Counted from the first letter of the stretch, positions 44,691-53,761 are shown. The stretch: DNA of 64,000 nt from Levyella massiliensis (GCF_000308275.2 NZ_HG529490.1:399695-463694); one strand, 5' to 3'. Notes: a model not told the origin generated them from the letters alone. Program-made: numbers and translations.

Positions 44691-47600
44691 ATGCAACTTT
44701 ATGAGTTACTGGCGCTTTCCGATGCTTCTGCGCAGGGGAATAAGGAAGCGAAACCTTTTTGCGACTATCCCCTGAAAAAAGTGCAATACGATGCACAAAA
44801 TCAAACGGCACGTTTTCTCTTGATCGGTAAGCACCCGGGAGCCAACGAGGCTTCTGCCATCACGCGGGCGCTCACCGATCGTTTTAAAGCCTCGGTTAAA
44901 GTGGATTGGTATGAAGAAGAGCCGTCGCCCGCTTATCAATTTTATGATGCTCCCGTTCATATCGAGGCCATGGAAAAGAAGGAGAGCCCCACACAAGCTG
45001 CAAGTTTTGGCCGTTTTGGCAAGAAGGATGAAACCGTTGCGTTGTCCGCTGTGACGCAAACGAGCGGAAAAATTTGTACCTGTGGTACCGTACAGAATTT
45101 AACGGAAAGAATGACAAAGTCCGGTACGGTCATTTTGCTTTTTGATCTCTTTGATAGCGATGGTGGCGCTTTGGGTGCCAAGTTTTTTTGCAAGGAGAAG
45201 GAACTGGATGCCGTCCATGATGTTTTACACAACGGTCAATACGTCTGTGTGCGGGGACAGCTGCAATTTGACACGTATGCGAATCAGTTGCTTTTTTTAG
45301 TGAATGCAGCCCGACTTTCCGATGCACCGATGAGTACGGATCCTGCGCGCGAGAAGCGCGTGGAATGCGCTGTTCATACGCAAATGAGCCTGATGGAAGG
45401 CACCATTGAGGCCGAAGCGCTGGTTAAGCGCCTCAGCCAATGGGGCCATAACGCCGTGGGCATTACCGATGTCGGGTCATTACAGGCCTATCCGCTCATA
45501 GCGAAGGCGGCAAAGGGGAGTGACATAAAGATACTCTATGGATATCAGGCGAAGCTGTTGGACGACACGCTGCCCATCCTGTCCAATCCCTATCACGTTT
45601 CTGTCGAGGAAGACCCGCAATCCTTTACGGTCTTTGACTTGGAGACCACGGGCTTTTCCCGCTATACCGAAGCCATTATCGAAATCGGTGCCGTACGCTA
45701 TGAAAAAGGAATTAAAGTCGGCGAATTTTCGGAATTTGTCAATCCCAATCGCTCCATCCCGCCTCGTATAACGGAGTTGACATCGATTACCGATGCGATG
45801 GTAGCCGATGCTGATTCCATTGATACCGTGCTGCCTGCGTTTTTGAAATTTGCGGAAGGTAGCGTTTTGGTGGCACACAATGCACAGTTTGATGTGGGCT
45901 TTATTCGTGAGAACGCTAAACGTCTGTCCTTGCCATTTGAACCGATATGGATGGATACGCTGTGGCTTTCTCGTTGTCTGCACCCGGAGTTTAAGAATCA
46001 TAAGCTGGATACCATTTCCAAGGAATTACACGTGCCGCAGTTTCATCATCACCGTGCCATTGACGATGCAACGGCTACGGGCTTTGCTTTTCTCACCCTT
46101 TGGGAAGAGTGGAAGGCCAAAGACGTATCGTTTGAGACGATGAACAGTACTCCCACCGAGTATCCGAAATCACGTTATCCGGAATCCGAATTGCTCGTGT
46201 ACTGTCAAAAAGAAGACGGCCTCAAAAAACTGTATGAGCTCGTTTCTGCCGCCAATATCGATTATTTTGATTACGGCCGCCCGGGATTACCGGCGTCTCT
46301 CCTAGAAAAGCTTAAGCGCGGCTTATTGACAGCGTCAGGCCTTCTTGGCTCTAAATTGTTTGAAGCGGTTGCGTCAGATATGCCGTCGGATACCCTTTAC
46401 GAACTGGGCAATGCCGTGGACTTTTTTGTCGTGCAGCCGCCTTCCTTTACGCCATTGGCTTTACGTCATGAGCTTGTCGCCGATGAAGCACACTACCAGC
46501 AGGTCATTATCAAGCTGCTGGCTTTGGCAAAGGAGCTCAACAAGCCCGTTATTGCCGTAGGAACGCCCAGCTATCTTGATAATGGGGATCGTGCCGCACG
46601 CAATATTTTGGTCAATTACCAGCGCAATGTTGATTTCGATTATAACGGTCGCTATCGCTTGTTAAATACAGAAGAGATGCTGAAGGCCTTTTCTTTCCTG
46701 CCTCCGGAAGTGGCGGAAGAAATTGTCGTGAAAGCACCACGTCGCTTTGCGGATTCCTTTGATACGATTATTCCTGTCCCCGGTCAAACCTATTCGCCGG
46801 AACTGGAAGGCGCCGCAGAAGAATTGCGAAGTTCTTCGTATGAAAATGCGGAAAAGATATACGGCAAACCGTTGCCGGATATCGTCAGTAAGCGCTTGGA
46901 ACGTGAACTCACCTCCATTATCGGACACGGCTATTCGTCGCTTTATGTGATTGCACGCCGACTGGTGCAGAAATCCAATAGCGATGGTTATCTTGTCGGA
47001 TCGCGAGGCTCTGTCGGCAGCTCCTTTGTGGCGACGATGTCGGGCATTACGGAAGTTAACCCCCTGATACCGCACTATGTTTGTCCTCACTGCAAGCACA
47101 GCGAATTTATCCAAGACGGATCGGTGGAATCCGGATTTGATTTGCCGCCCAAGAATTGTCCGGAATGCGGCACGGAAATGGAGCGTAACGGACACACCAT
47201 TCCGTTTGAAGTTTTTTTGGGCTTTGACGGGGATAAGGAACCGGATATTGACTTGAACTTCGCCGGCGTCTACATGCCCACCATTCACAAGTATACGGAG
47301 GAGCTCTTCGGCGAAGGGAAGGTATTTCGTGCCGGCACCATTTCCGGTGTGCAGGAGAAAACCGCGTATGGGATTATAAAAAAATATTTAGAGCAACTCT
47401 ATGTGCCCGACGAAGAGAAGAATCTGTCTCCGGCACGGATCCGCTCGTTGCAACACATCATGGAAGGCACGAAGCGCACTACCGGTCAGCATGCCGGCGG
47501 CCTAATGATCGTGCCAAAGGAGATGGATATTACGGATGTCACGCCCATTCAATATCCTGCCGATGATGTTAAGAGCGATGTCCGCACGACGCACTTTAGT

Positions 47601-48689
47601 TACAATAACCTGGATCATTGCCTGTTGAAGCTGGATGAGCTGGGACACACCAGTCCGACCATTATTCGTCAGCTGGAAGAGATGACCGATATCAATCCCT
47701 TGACGATTCGCTTTGATGACAAAGAAACTATGTCCATTTTCTGTTCCACGGACGCTCTGCATGCTAAGGCACCTTATTCCAACAGCGAAGACGGGACACT
47801 CGGTATTCCCGAATTCGGCACCAATTTTGTGCGAGGTATGCTAAAAGATACGAATCCCACCACTTTCGGGGAATTGTGCCGTATTTCCGGCTTATCGCAT
47901 GGAACGGATGTATGGCTCAATAATGCACAGGAATTGGTGCGCGAAGGCAAGACAACGCTGCGCAATGCCATCTGTACGCGAGATGATATTATGACGTATC
48001 TGATTTCCATGGGGCTCAAGGATAAGGACAGCTTCAAAACCATGGAAGCGGTGCGAAAGGGCAGAGGCATTCCCGACGGTATTACGGAAGAAATGAAAGC
48101 GCATAACGTGCCGGATTGGTACATTGAATCCTGCGAGCGCATCAAGTACATGTTCCCCAAGGCTCATGCGACTGCCTATGTGATGATGAGCTACCGCATT
48201 GCCTGGTTTAAAGTCCATCAACCCGCGGCGTTTTATGCGACCTACTTTACCCAGCATCTGAGCCTTTTCTCCTCCGAGTTTTTTGTGTCCTCCTTGGAAG
48301 AGGCACAACAGCATTTAGAAGAACTGCGCGCTGCCAAGCAAAGAAATGAAAATGTCGATGGCGGGAAATTCGCGCTGTGGGAGCTCATTGAAGAGATGTA
48401 CGCCCGTGGACTCTCCTTTGCGCCCATCCGTCGTGAAACGTCGGATGCCGCCGTCTTCCGTACGGCAAGTCCTATGGAGGTGCTGCCGCCGCTTGCCGCC
48501 TTGGATGATGTTTCGGAAAGCAATGCTTGTGCGATCAAAGAAGCCATGCAGGATGGTGAATTTATCTCTCGCGCCGATTTTAAAAAGCGCACGGGCATTC
48601 CGCGCAGTGCGATGCAGGCACTGATTAACCGCGGCCTCTTGGATGATTTGCCGGAAAGTAATCAAATGAGCTTTTTCCCGGGGTTTTAA
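44691..48689 (+). CDS. polC: DNA polymerase III PolC-type alpha subunit with 3'-5' exonuclease
   Basis: A 1332-residue replicative polymerase of Gram-positive type. Order: N-terminal domain, OB fold (about 125-215), PHP part 1 (about 223-305), DEDD exonuclease (TVFDLETTGF near 311, HNAQFDVGF near 400), PHP part 2 (about 495-650), zinc segment (CPHCKH and CPECG, about 799-826), palm with PDIDLNF near 850 and the third Asp in KLDELGH near 980, then fingers and the DNA-binding tail. It is about 100 residues shorter than B. subtilis PolC. Several normally constant PHP and palm positions differ (see findings). proS, often between ispG and polC, is absent. Confidence 0.95.
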   Translation: MQLYELLALSDASAQGNKEAKPFCDYPLKKVQYDAQNQTARFLLIGKHPGANEASAITRALTDRFKASVKVDWYEEEPSPAYQFYDAPVHIEAMEKKESPTQAASFGRFGKKDETVALSAVTQTSGKICTCGTVQNLTERMTKSGTVILLFDLFDSDGGALGAKFFCKEKELDAVHDVLHNGQYVCVRGQLQFDTYANQLLFLVNAARLSDAPMSTDPAREKRVECAVHTQMSLMEGTIEAEALVKRLSQWGHNAVGITDVGSLQAYPLIAKAAKGSDIKILYGYQAKLLDDTLPILSNPYHVSVEEDPQSFTVFDLETTGFSRYTEAIIEIGAVRYEKGIKVGEFSEFVNPNRSIPPRITELTSITDAMVADADSIDTVLPAFLKFAEGSVLVAHNAQFDVGFIRENAKRLSLPFEPIWMDTLWLSRCLHPEFKNHKLDTISKELHVPQFHHHRAIDDATATGFAFLTLWEEWKAKDVSFETMNSTPTEYPKSRYPESELLVYCQKEDGLKKLYELVSAANIDYFDYGRPGLPASLLEKLKRGLLTASGLLGSKLFEAVASDMPSDTLYELGNAVDFFVVQPPSFTPLALRHELVADEAHYQQVIIKLLALAKELNKPVIAVGTPSYLDNGDRAARNILVNYQRNVDFDYNGRYRLLNTEEMLKAFSFLPPEVAEEIVVKAPRRFADSFDTIIPVPGQTYSPELEGAAEELRSSSYENAEKIYGKPLPDIVSKRLERELTSIIGHGYSSLYVIARRLVQKSNSDGYLVGSRGSVGSSFVATMSGITEVNPLIPHYVCPHCKHSEFIQDGSVESGFDLPPKNCPECGTEMERNGHTIPFEVFLGFDGDKEPDIDLNFAGVYMPTIHKYTEELFGEGKVFRAGTISGVQEKTAYGIIKKYLEQLYVPDEEKNLSPARIRSLQHIMEGTKRTTGQHAGGLMIVPKEMDITDVTPIQYPADDVKSDVRTTHFSYNNLDHCLLKLDELGHTSPTIIRQLEEMTDINPLTIRFDDKETMSIFCSTDALHAKAPYSNSEDGTLGIPEFGTNFVRGMLKDTNPTTFGELCRISGLSHGTDVWLNNAQELVREGKTTLRNAICTRDDIMTYLISMGLKDKDSFKTMEAVRKGRGIPDGITEEMKAHNVPDWYIESCERIKYMFPKAHATAYVMMSYRIAWFKVHQPAAFYATYFTQHLSLFSSEFFVSSLEEAQQHLEELRAAKQRNENVDGGKFALWELIEEMYARGLSFAPIRRETSDAAVFRTASPMEVLPPLAALDDVSESNACAIKEAMQDGEFISRADFKKRTGIPRSAMQALINRGLLDDLPESNQMSFFPGF

Positions 48690-48728
48690 GGCGAGACTGT
48701 TGTTATTGTAAAACACCTTCGCCTTTTT
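48688..48728 (+). terminator. Probable intrinsic terminator after polC
   Basis: Arms AAGGCGA (48688-48694) and TCGCCTT (48719-48725) with a long partly paired loop, and a T5 tract ending at 48728. Weaker than other terminators here because of the loop. Confidence 0.55.
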
Positions 48729-48740
48729 CCGCGCTCTGCA

Positions 48741-48746
48741 TATAAT
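48741..48746 (+). promoter_or_regulatory. Possible promoter of folC-folP
   Basis: Perfect TATAAT, 28 bases upstream of the folC start codon. The -35 region at 17 bp (TTCGCC) is poor. Confidence 0.4.
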
Positions 48747-48773
48747 AGGAAATGATTTTGAAAGGAGCCTTGC

Positions 48774-50078
48774 ATGAATTACGAACAAAGCGTTGCTTTT
48801 TATGAGCAACGAGAAAAATTCGGCGTAAAGCTGGGGTTGGAGACGGTGTCGGATCTGCTGCATCGCCTTGGCGATCCGCAGCTGGGACAGAAATATATTC
48901 ATATTGCCGGTACGAATGGTAAAGGATCCACGGCAGCTTTCTGCTCCAATATGTTGAGAGAAGCCGGCTATCGGACGGGACTATATACGTCACCGGCATT
49001 GGAGCGTTTTAACGAGCGCATTCAAATCAATAACAAGCCCGTATCGGACGCTCTGATTGCCGAGAATACCACGCGCATTGCGGAAGCGGTGGCGCAGATG
49101 GAGGCGGAAGGAGCGAATGTGCCGAGCCAATTTGAACTGGAAACGGCGCTTGCTTTTTTGTGCTTCCAAGCGGAAAAAACGGACATCGTGGTATTGGAAG
49201 TCGGCATGGGCGGCAGATTGGATGCCACAAATGTCATCACTGCTCCCTTGGTCAGCGTCATCTGCTCGATTTCGTTAGATCACACAAGATTCCTGGGCAA
49301 TACGCTGGGCGCCATAGCCGGAGAAAAAGCCGGTATTATTAAGGACAATTGCCCGGTTGTACTTTATCCGCAGGAGAGGGAAGTGGAGGAAGTGGTTAAG
49401 GCGGTAGCAACGTCGCATCATGCGGCGCTAGTGCTTCCGGATTTTTCATCAGTGGAAAATCACACCACATCGCTCGACGGACAGGCCTTTGATTGGATGG
49501 ATAACCATGAAAAGAAACGCCATCTCAAGCTTTCCGTCATGGGAGATTATCAGGTGGCCAATGCGATCGTCGCTTTTACGGCGTTGGATCTGCTGCGTCA
49601 AAATGGAGCGCTTTCGCTCACGGACGAGGAAATGCTTACGGGAGTGGAGAAGACCCGCTGGAAGGGGCGCTTTGAAAAGATTCTGGATGCTCCGCTTACC
49701 ATCTTGGATGGAGCGCATAATCCGGGCGGCGCAAAGGTATTTGCGCAATCCGTGCGCGATTTTTTAGAGGGACGCAAGCTGGTCTTTGTGCTTGGCATTT
49801 TAGCGGATAAGAAAATCGATGAAATGCTTGCGCAATTCCTGCCGCTGGCTGATCACGTGCTGACCATTACTCCGGATAATCCGCGGGCGATGGACGCCAA
49901 GGACTTGGCAAAACAAATTGAAGCAACGGGCAAACCGGCCGAAGCGTTTGATTCATTGGAGCAGGCTTGGGAGAGAGCAAAGGCGCTTTGCCCGAAAGAA
50001 AACGGCGGTATCGTGTTTGTCGGATCGCTCTATATGATCGGTGTGGTGCGCAGCTACCTTTGCAAGAAGGAGAAATAA
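48774..50078 (+). CDS. folC: Bifunctional folylpolyglutamate/dihydrofolate synthase
   Basis: A 434-residue Mur-ligase-like enzyme adding glutamate to folates. P-loop GTNGKGSTAAF near residue 44, LETALAFLCF near 123, VLEVGMGGRLDATNV near 140 and LDGAHNPGGAKVF near 312. Length is typical. The ribosome binding site is GAAAGGAGC. It leads the plus-strand half of the folate locus and is followed after one base by folP. Confidence 0.94.
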   Translation: MNYEQSVAFYEQREKFGVKLGLETVSDLLHRLGDPQLGQKYIHIAGTNGKGSTAAFCSNMLREAGYRTGLYTSPALERFNERIQINNKPVSDALIAENTTRIAEAVAQMEAEGANVPSQFELETALAFLCFQAEKTDIVVLEVGMGGRLDATNVITAPLVSVICSISLDHTRFLGNTLGAIAGEKAGIIKDNCPVVLYPQEREVEEVVKAVATSHHAALVLPDFSSVENHTTSLDGQAFDWMDNHEKKRHLKLSVMGDYQVANAIVAFTALDLLRQNGALSLTDEEMLTGVEKTRWKGRFEKILDAPLTILDGAHNPGGAKVFAQSVRDFLEGRKLVFVLGILADKKIDEMLAQFLPLADHVLTITPDNPRAMDAKDLAKQIEATGKPAEAFDSLEQAWERAKALCPKENGGIVFVGSLYMIGVVRSYLCKKEK

Positions 50079-50079
50079 A

Positions 50080-51057
50080 GTGGAGAATTTGCGATTTAAA
50101 TTGGGAAGGCATTGCTTCCGCCCGGAGGATCCGTGCCGGATTTGTGCGATTGTGAACGTCACCCCGGACTCTTTTTCGGATGGTGGACAATGGGATACCA
50201 CGGAAAAAGCGGTACAGCATGCCTTATCGGTTTTGCAACAGGGAGCGGATATTTTGGATATCGGCGGTGAATCCACGCGACCCGGTTCGCATTATGTGGA
50301 AATTGATGAAGAGATTCACCGCGTTGTTCCGGTCATTGAAGCACTGCGCAAGAAAACGGATTGTCTGATTTCCGTAGACACCTGGAAGGCGCCGGTGGCC
50401 AAAGCAGCGCTCGAAGCAGGGGCTGATATTATTAACGATATTACGGGTCTCATTGGGGATCCCGACATGGCAAAGGTGGTGGCAGAACATAATGCCGGAC
50501 TCATTGCTATGTTTAATCCGGTTGTCCTTCGCCCCGATCATCCGAACAGTAAAAAATTCCCATCCTTTGGCGATGGTGCCGCCTTTACAAAGGAGGAGAA
50601 GAAAGCGGCTGCAGAAGAAAAGGATATTCTCGTGCTGCTGAAACAGTATTTGGATAGAAGCCTTTCATTAGCAAAAGATGCCGGCATTCCGAAGGAACAC
50701 ATCATGCTGGATCCGGGCATCGGCTTCGGTTTATCCAAACGCGATAATCTGCGGCTGATTCAGCATTTGCCGGATCTTCATGCGCAGGGCTATGCCGTGT
50801 TCTTAGGTGTTTCGCGTAAACGCTTCATCGTAAATATGCTGCAGGAAGCTGAATTTAACGTGGATGCAGAGACCGAAGCCGGTTTTCGCAATCGTGATGC
50901 CGCTTCGGCGGTTTTAACCGCGCTCGCTGCACGCGAAGGGGTTGAAGTCGTGCGTGTCCATTCTGTAGAGGAACATCGTATGGCTGCATTGGTAGCGGAT
51001 GCCGTGCGCCTGGCGGATGCGCAGGAAGATATTAATTTCGGAAGCTATCAGAAGTAA
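50080..51057 (+). CDS. folP: Dihydropteroate synthase
   Basis: A 325-residue enzyme joining p-aminobenzoate to hydroxymethyldihydropterin diphosphate; the sulfonamide target. It shows IVNVTPDSFSDGG near residue 23, DIGGESTRPG near 58, DPGIGFGLSKRDN near 210, GVSRKRF near 242 and RVHSVEEHR near 290. Usual length is 265-285. The extra sequence is mostly an internal charged insertion around residues 145-190 (FTKEEKKAAAEEKD). The start is GTG 50080, with AAGGAGA upstream. It is followed by a bidirectional terminator facing folBK. Confidence 0.92.
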   Translation: MENLRFKLGRHCFRPEDPCRICAIVNVTPDSFSDGGQWDTTEKAVQHALSVLQQGADILDIGGESTRPGSHYVEIDEEIHRVVPVIEALRKKTDCLISVDTWKAPVAKAALEAGADIINDITGLIGDPDMAKVVAEHNAGLIAMFNPVVLRPDHPNSKKFPSFGDGAAFTKEEKKAAAEEKDILVLLKQYLDRSLSLAKDAGIPKEHIMLDPGIGFGLSKRDNLRLIQHLPDLHAQGYAVFLGVSRKRFIVNMLQEAEFNVDAETEAGFRNRDAASAVLTALAAREGVEVVRVHSVEEHRMAALVADAVRLADAQEDINFGSYQK

Positions 51058-51086
51058 GAAATGTGGCGTTCAATTTAAGTCAAGAG

Positions 51087-51126
51087 AAAAAACGGCGGCG
51101 TTTCATAAGGAAACGCCGCCGTTTTT
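51087..51126. terminator. Bidirectional intrinsic terminator between folP and folBK
   Basis: Stem CGGCGGCGTTTC/GAAACGCCGCCG (arms within 51091-51104 and 51110-51123) with a 5-base loop, A's on the left and T's on the right, serving both convergent operons. Confidence 0.9.
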
Positions 51127-51155
51127 GTGTCGAGTATTCGCGTAATCCCGATCTC

Positions 51156-51971
51156 TCATTTCTCTTTTAGCGCCTTTTGCAATTGACGAATTTGCTGATG
51201 CAGCACCGGATGGATCAGATAGGGAGCAATCTCCGATAACGGGTCTAATACAAACGCACGCTCCTCCATGTAGGGATGCGGTACTTTTAACGTGTCACTG
51301 TAGAGTACCAATGAATCAATCATGAGGATATCCAAATCGATGGGGCGCGGCCCCCAATGTTCGTGACGCACGCGGCCCATGTCCCGCTCGATCTTTTGCA
51401 ACAGCAAGAGCAGATCTTCCGGTTCTTCAAAGGTCTCTATCTCGATTACCTGATTCAGAAAATCGGGTTGATCCGTTTTTCCCCACGCTTTGGTTTCATA
51501 TAGCGAGGATTCTTTTTTCACCACAAGTCCGGCTTCTTGCATGGCCTTAATGGCTTCGGCAAGCAGTTCTTTTCGTTCGCCCATATTGCTGCCTAACGCA
51601 ATCCAAGCGGTACGTTTTTTGCGCGTAATACACACCTCCGGATAGCGAAGGGGAAGACCGATGGGAGCAAAGGGCTTTTTTATGGATACACTGACTTCGC
51701 ATACGTAGCGGTAATGAGAAAAGATATGTTCAACGATGACGTAAGCGCAGGTTTCTATCAGATCATAGGTATTTTCCGTCAGCAGACGATGAATCTCCGC
51801 ACATAAAATACCATAATGAACCGAACTTTCTAAAGCATTATCCTTTGCCGCAGTTTTCATATCATAGGCGCAGTCCACGGAAACCAGAAATTTTTGCCCC
51901 AACGCTTTCTCTTCCGGAAAAACGCCGTGCTTAGCCATGATTTCCAGATCTTTAATGTATAAATGATCCAT
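51156..51971 (-). CDS. folBK: Bifunctional dihydroneopterin aldolase/HPPK (FolB-FolK fusion)
   Basis: A 271-residue fusion. Residues 1 to about 117 are FolB: DLEIMAKHGVFPEEKALGQKF with the conserved GV...E...QKF, then DLIETCAY near 70. Residues about 120-271 are FolK: WIALGSNMGERKE near 122, ESSLYETKAWGKTDQPDFLNQV, GPRPIDLDIL near 206 and VPHPYMEERAFVL. The two steps are consecutive (dihydroneopterin to hydroxymethyldihydropterin to its diphosphate). On the minus strand it is the last gene of folE-HD-folBK, 27 bases after the HD gene. Confidence 0.94.
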   Translation of the reverse strand: MDHLYIKDLEIMAKHGVFPEEKALGQKFLVSVDCAYDMKTAAKDNALESSVHYGILCAEIHRLLTENTYDLIETCAYVIVEHIFSHYRYVCEVSVSIKKPFAPIGLPLRYPEVCITRKKRTAWIALGSNMGERKELLAEAIKAMQEAGLVVKKESSLYETKAWGKTDQPDFLNQVIEIETFEEPEDLLLLLQKIERDMGRVRHEHWGPRPIDLDILMIDSLVLYSDTLKVPHPYMEERAFVLDPLSEIAPYLIHPVLHQQIRQLQKALKEK

Positions 51972-51998
51972 GGTTCCTCCTCTTTACCGTGTGCCTGC

Positions 51999-52472
51999 TT
52001 AATAGCGCAGCGTGATGTTTTTGCGTTCTTCCGGCCAATGACAATCCTGTTGCGCAGGGCAGAAAAAGCAGGGACGGGAAAGCTTATCCGCCTGATAAAA
52101 CAATGCCTCTAAAGGATCGTCCGACATATGGCGATGGCCACCGATCAGGCGTAATATACGCTGCTTTTCCTCGTACGAGAAGTCGCAAAGTTTTAAAAAT
52201 TCCTTGGCAATCTCCACCGAAGCTTCATCATGGGGGATGCCTTTTTCATATTGATCCACGCGTCCCAAATCATGCAGAAGTGCTGCCGTATAAAGCAAAT
52301 CTTTGGAAACGGAGAGCCCCTGTTCCAAGCTGAGGATATAAGCAATACGGCCTACGCTAAGAAAATGCGCCAGGTCATGATGGCAAAAAACGCGATCCGC
52401 CTCTAAGCGCTCTAATTGTTTAAGATATTGCCCGTAGGCAGGCGAATGATAGATGCGATTCGTGTTTTCCAT
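51999..52472 (-). CDS. HD-domain phosphohydrolase in folate operon
   Basis: A 157-residue HD-superfamily protein. Metal ligands look complete: HHD near residue 32, HD in AALLHDLGR near 67, H in GGHRH near 112 and D in YQADKLSR near 126. A Cys-rich tail follows (CFFCPAQQDC, near 134-143). It lies between folE and folBK, and its start codon overlaps the folE stop by one base with no ribosome binding site of its own, so it is coupled to folE. Role unknown. Dephosphorylation of a pterin intermediate is one possibility, given the context. Confidence 0.75.
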   Translation of the reverse strand: MENTNRIYHSPAYGQYLKQLERLEADRVFCHHDLAHFLSVGRIAYILSLEQGLSVSKDLLYTAALLHDLGRVDQYEKGIPHDEASVEIAKEFLKLCDFSYEEKQRILRLIGGHRHMSDDPLEALFYQADKLSRPCFFCPAQQDCHWPEERKNITLRY

Positions 52473-53026
52473 CACATTTTCATCAGACGATATACTTCGG
52501 TCTTCAGGTTCTCATCGTCCTTAATGCTACCTAAGGCACACGCCGTCACCGTTTGCGTTCCCGGTTTCTTGATGCCGCGCATCGTCATGCACATATGCTC
52601 GGCCTTTGCAACAACCAAAACGCCCTTAGCATCCAAATAATCCTGTAAAGCATTAGCAATTTGTTCCGTCATGCGTTCCTGGATTTGGGGACGCTTTGCA
52701 TAGACCTCCACGGTACGTGCCAGCTTTGACAAACCGGCTACCTTGCCGTTCGGAATATAAGCAATGTCTACTTCGCCATAGAAGGGAAGAAGGTGATGTT
52801 CGCAAAGCGAATAGAAATGAATATTTTTCTCAATGACGATATTTTCATTGACAAATTCAAACGTTTTAGAAAGATGATTTTCTGCGGTGGTATGAAGCCC
52901 CGCAAAGAGCTCCTCGCAAGCACGTGCTACACGTGCCGGTGTTTCTAACAGCCCTTCACGATTCGGATCTTCTCCGATACCTTCCAGGATCGCCCGTACG
53001 CCCTGCTCAATTTTGTTTTTATCCAT
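52472..53026 (-). CDS. folE: GTP cyclohydrolase I
   Basis: A 184-residue enzyme turning GTP into 7,8-dihydroneopterin triphosphate, first step of folate synthesis. It has [13 protein letters not shown] near residue 25, the zinc and catalytic segment [12 protein letters not shown] near 73, and [14 protein letters not shown] near 142, whose Cys completes the zinc site. I place the start at ATG 53026 ([14 protein letters not shown]), with AGGAATTGG just upstream. The 37 residues upstream in frame do not resemble the family. No tetrahydrofolate riboswitch was recognised in its leader. Confidence 0.95.
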   Translation of the reverse strand: MDKNKIEQGVRAILEGIGEDPNREGLLETPARVARACEELFAGLHTTAENHLSKTFEFVNENIVIEKNIHFYSLCEHHLLPFYGEVDIAYIPNGKVAGLSKLARTVEVYAKRPQIQERMTEQIANALQDYLDAKGVLVVAKAEHMCMTMRGIKKPGTQTVTACALGSIKDDENLKTEVYRLMKM

Positions 53027-53224
53027 ATTGTTTTCCAATTCCTTTCGTCCGCTCAGGCCGAAAATCGCACTATGATGCCATTCGACCTCTGAAGTGGTTT
53101 CATTGTACACGATTTTCCCAATAAGGAAAAATGACACTTATAAACTTTAAAGAATTATAGAATAATAAGCGTCGAAGTAAGAAGCAAGGAGAGCATTTGG
53201 TCGGGACAGGCGGAGAGAAAGCAT

Positions 53225-53248
53225 CGCTATCGAACAGATACGCCTTCT
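53225..53248 (+). repeat. Left target-site duplication (24 bp) of the ABC cassette
   Basis: A 24-bp sequence containing GAACAGATACGCCTTCT (from 53232) that recurs at 55498-55521 with one mismatch (C/A at the seventh base). It directly abuts the left terminal inverted repeat. Confidence 0.85.
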
Positions 53249-53276
53249 TGTATATTTGTAAATGATGTGAGACCAA
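53249..53276 (+). repeat. Left terminal inverted repeat
   Basis: 28 bp beginning TGTATATTTG and ending GATGTGAGACCAA. It pairs with 55470-55497 at 22 of 28 positions, and the inner 13 bases are identical. Confidence 0.82.
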
Positions 53277-53307
53277 AAACAGGAGAGAGAATTTCCTGTA
53301 TGCTACT

Positions 53308-53339
53308 CTATTGATGGCGGGTTAACCCGCCATCAATAG
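53308..53339. repeat. Perfect 32-bp palindrome over the transposase stop codon
   Basis: Each 16-base arm (CTATTGATGGCGGGTT and its complement) is perfect. The transposase TAA (53324-53322) is at the centre. On the plus strand it is followed by AGGGCGCGTTTTT, a possible terminator for transcription entering the element. Confidence 0.85.
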
Positions 53340-53693
53340 GGCGCGTTTTTCCATGGGCGTTAACCACCCCAAGGTTTGCATAGGCAGTCGATTCGATTTA
53401 TATAAATAGCGCTTCATTTGTACCAGCAAATCCTCGTAGCTGTAGAAAGACAAGCGCGAATAGAAGCGTTCGTTGTCATTACGATGACTTCGTTCTACTT
53501 TACCATTGTGTATCGGCGTCCTTGGGCGAATAAGCTGGTGCGTAATCCCTTGTTTTTGGCAAAACAGGTCAAATGGATGCGTTCGGCGTGTTTTCTGGAA
53601 GTGAGTAAATTCAAAGCCATTATCCGTCTGTATGATTTTTGGTTGATAGCCAAAATGTTTGATGACCATTTTGATAAATTCCACAGAGGACAT
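53322..53693 (-). pseudogene. 3' fragment of DDE (rve-type) IS transposase
   Basis: 123 residues of an integrase-core transposase. The second catalytic Asp is in IIQTDNGFEF and the Glu in NGKVERSHRNDNERFY, and the fragment ends PMEKRALLMAG. The first catalytic Asp and the whole N-terminal DNA-binding part are missing: an in-frame TGA stands four codons upstream of the first Met shown, and homology seems to end there. The pattern RPRTP.HNGKVERSHR is seen in IS481/IS1202-like enzymes. It cannot be active. It lies downstream of the ABC gene on the same strand. Confidence 0.85.
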
Positions 53694-53761
53694 GGTTTTG
53701 TCTCAAGGCGGCGAAGCACTTTTTTTCTTAATATATGCCGATTATCGGCCAACCGTCCGTC

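Noticed and set aside
53027-53224. Tetrahydrofolate riboswitch or strong promoter upstream of folE
   Set aside because: I looked for the THF aptamer pattern and do not see it. TATAAT (minus, 53159-53154) has no acceptable -35. The stretch holds only the folE leader and then the insertion site.
53495-53752. 85-codon minus-strand frame next to the transposase fragment
   Set aside because: Its 3' part is a different frame over the recognisable DDE motifs. The motif-bearing frame is 53322-53693. It may include a few codons from before the deletion junction but cannot be supported as a gene.
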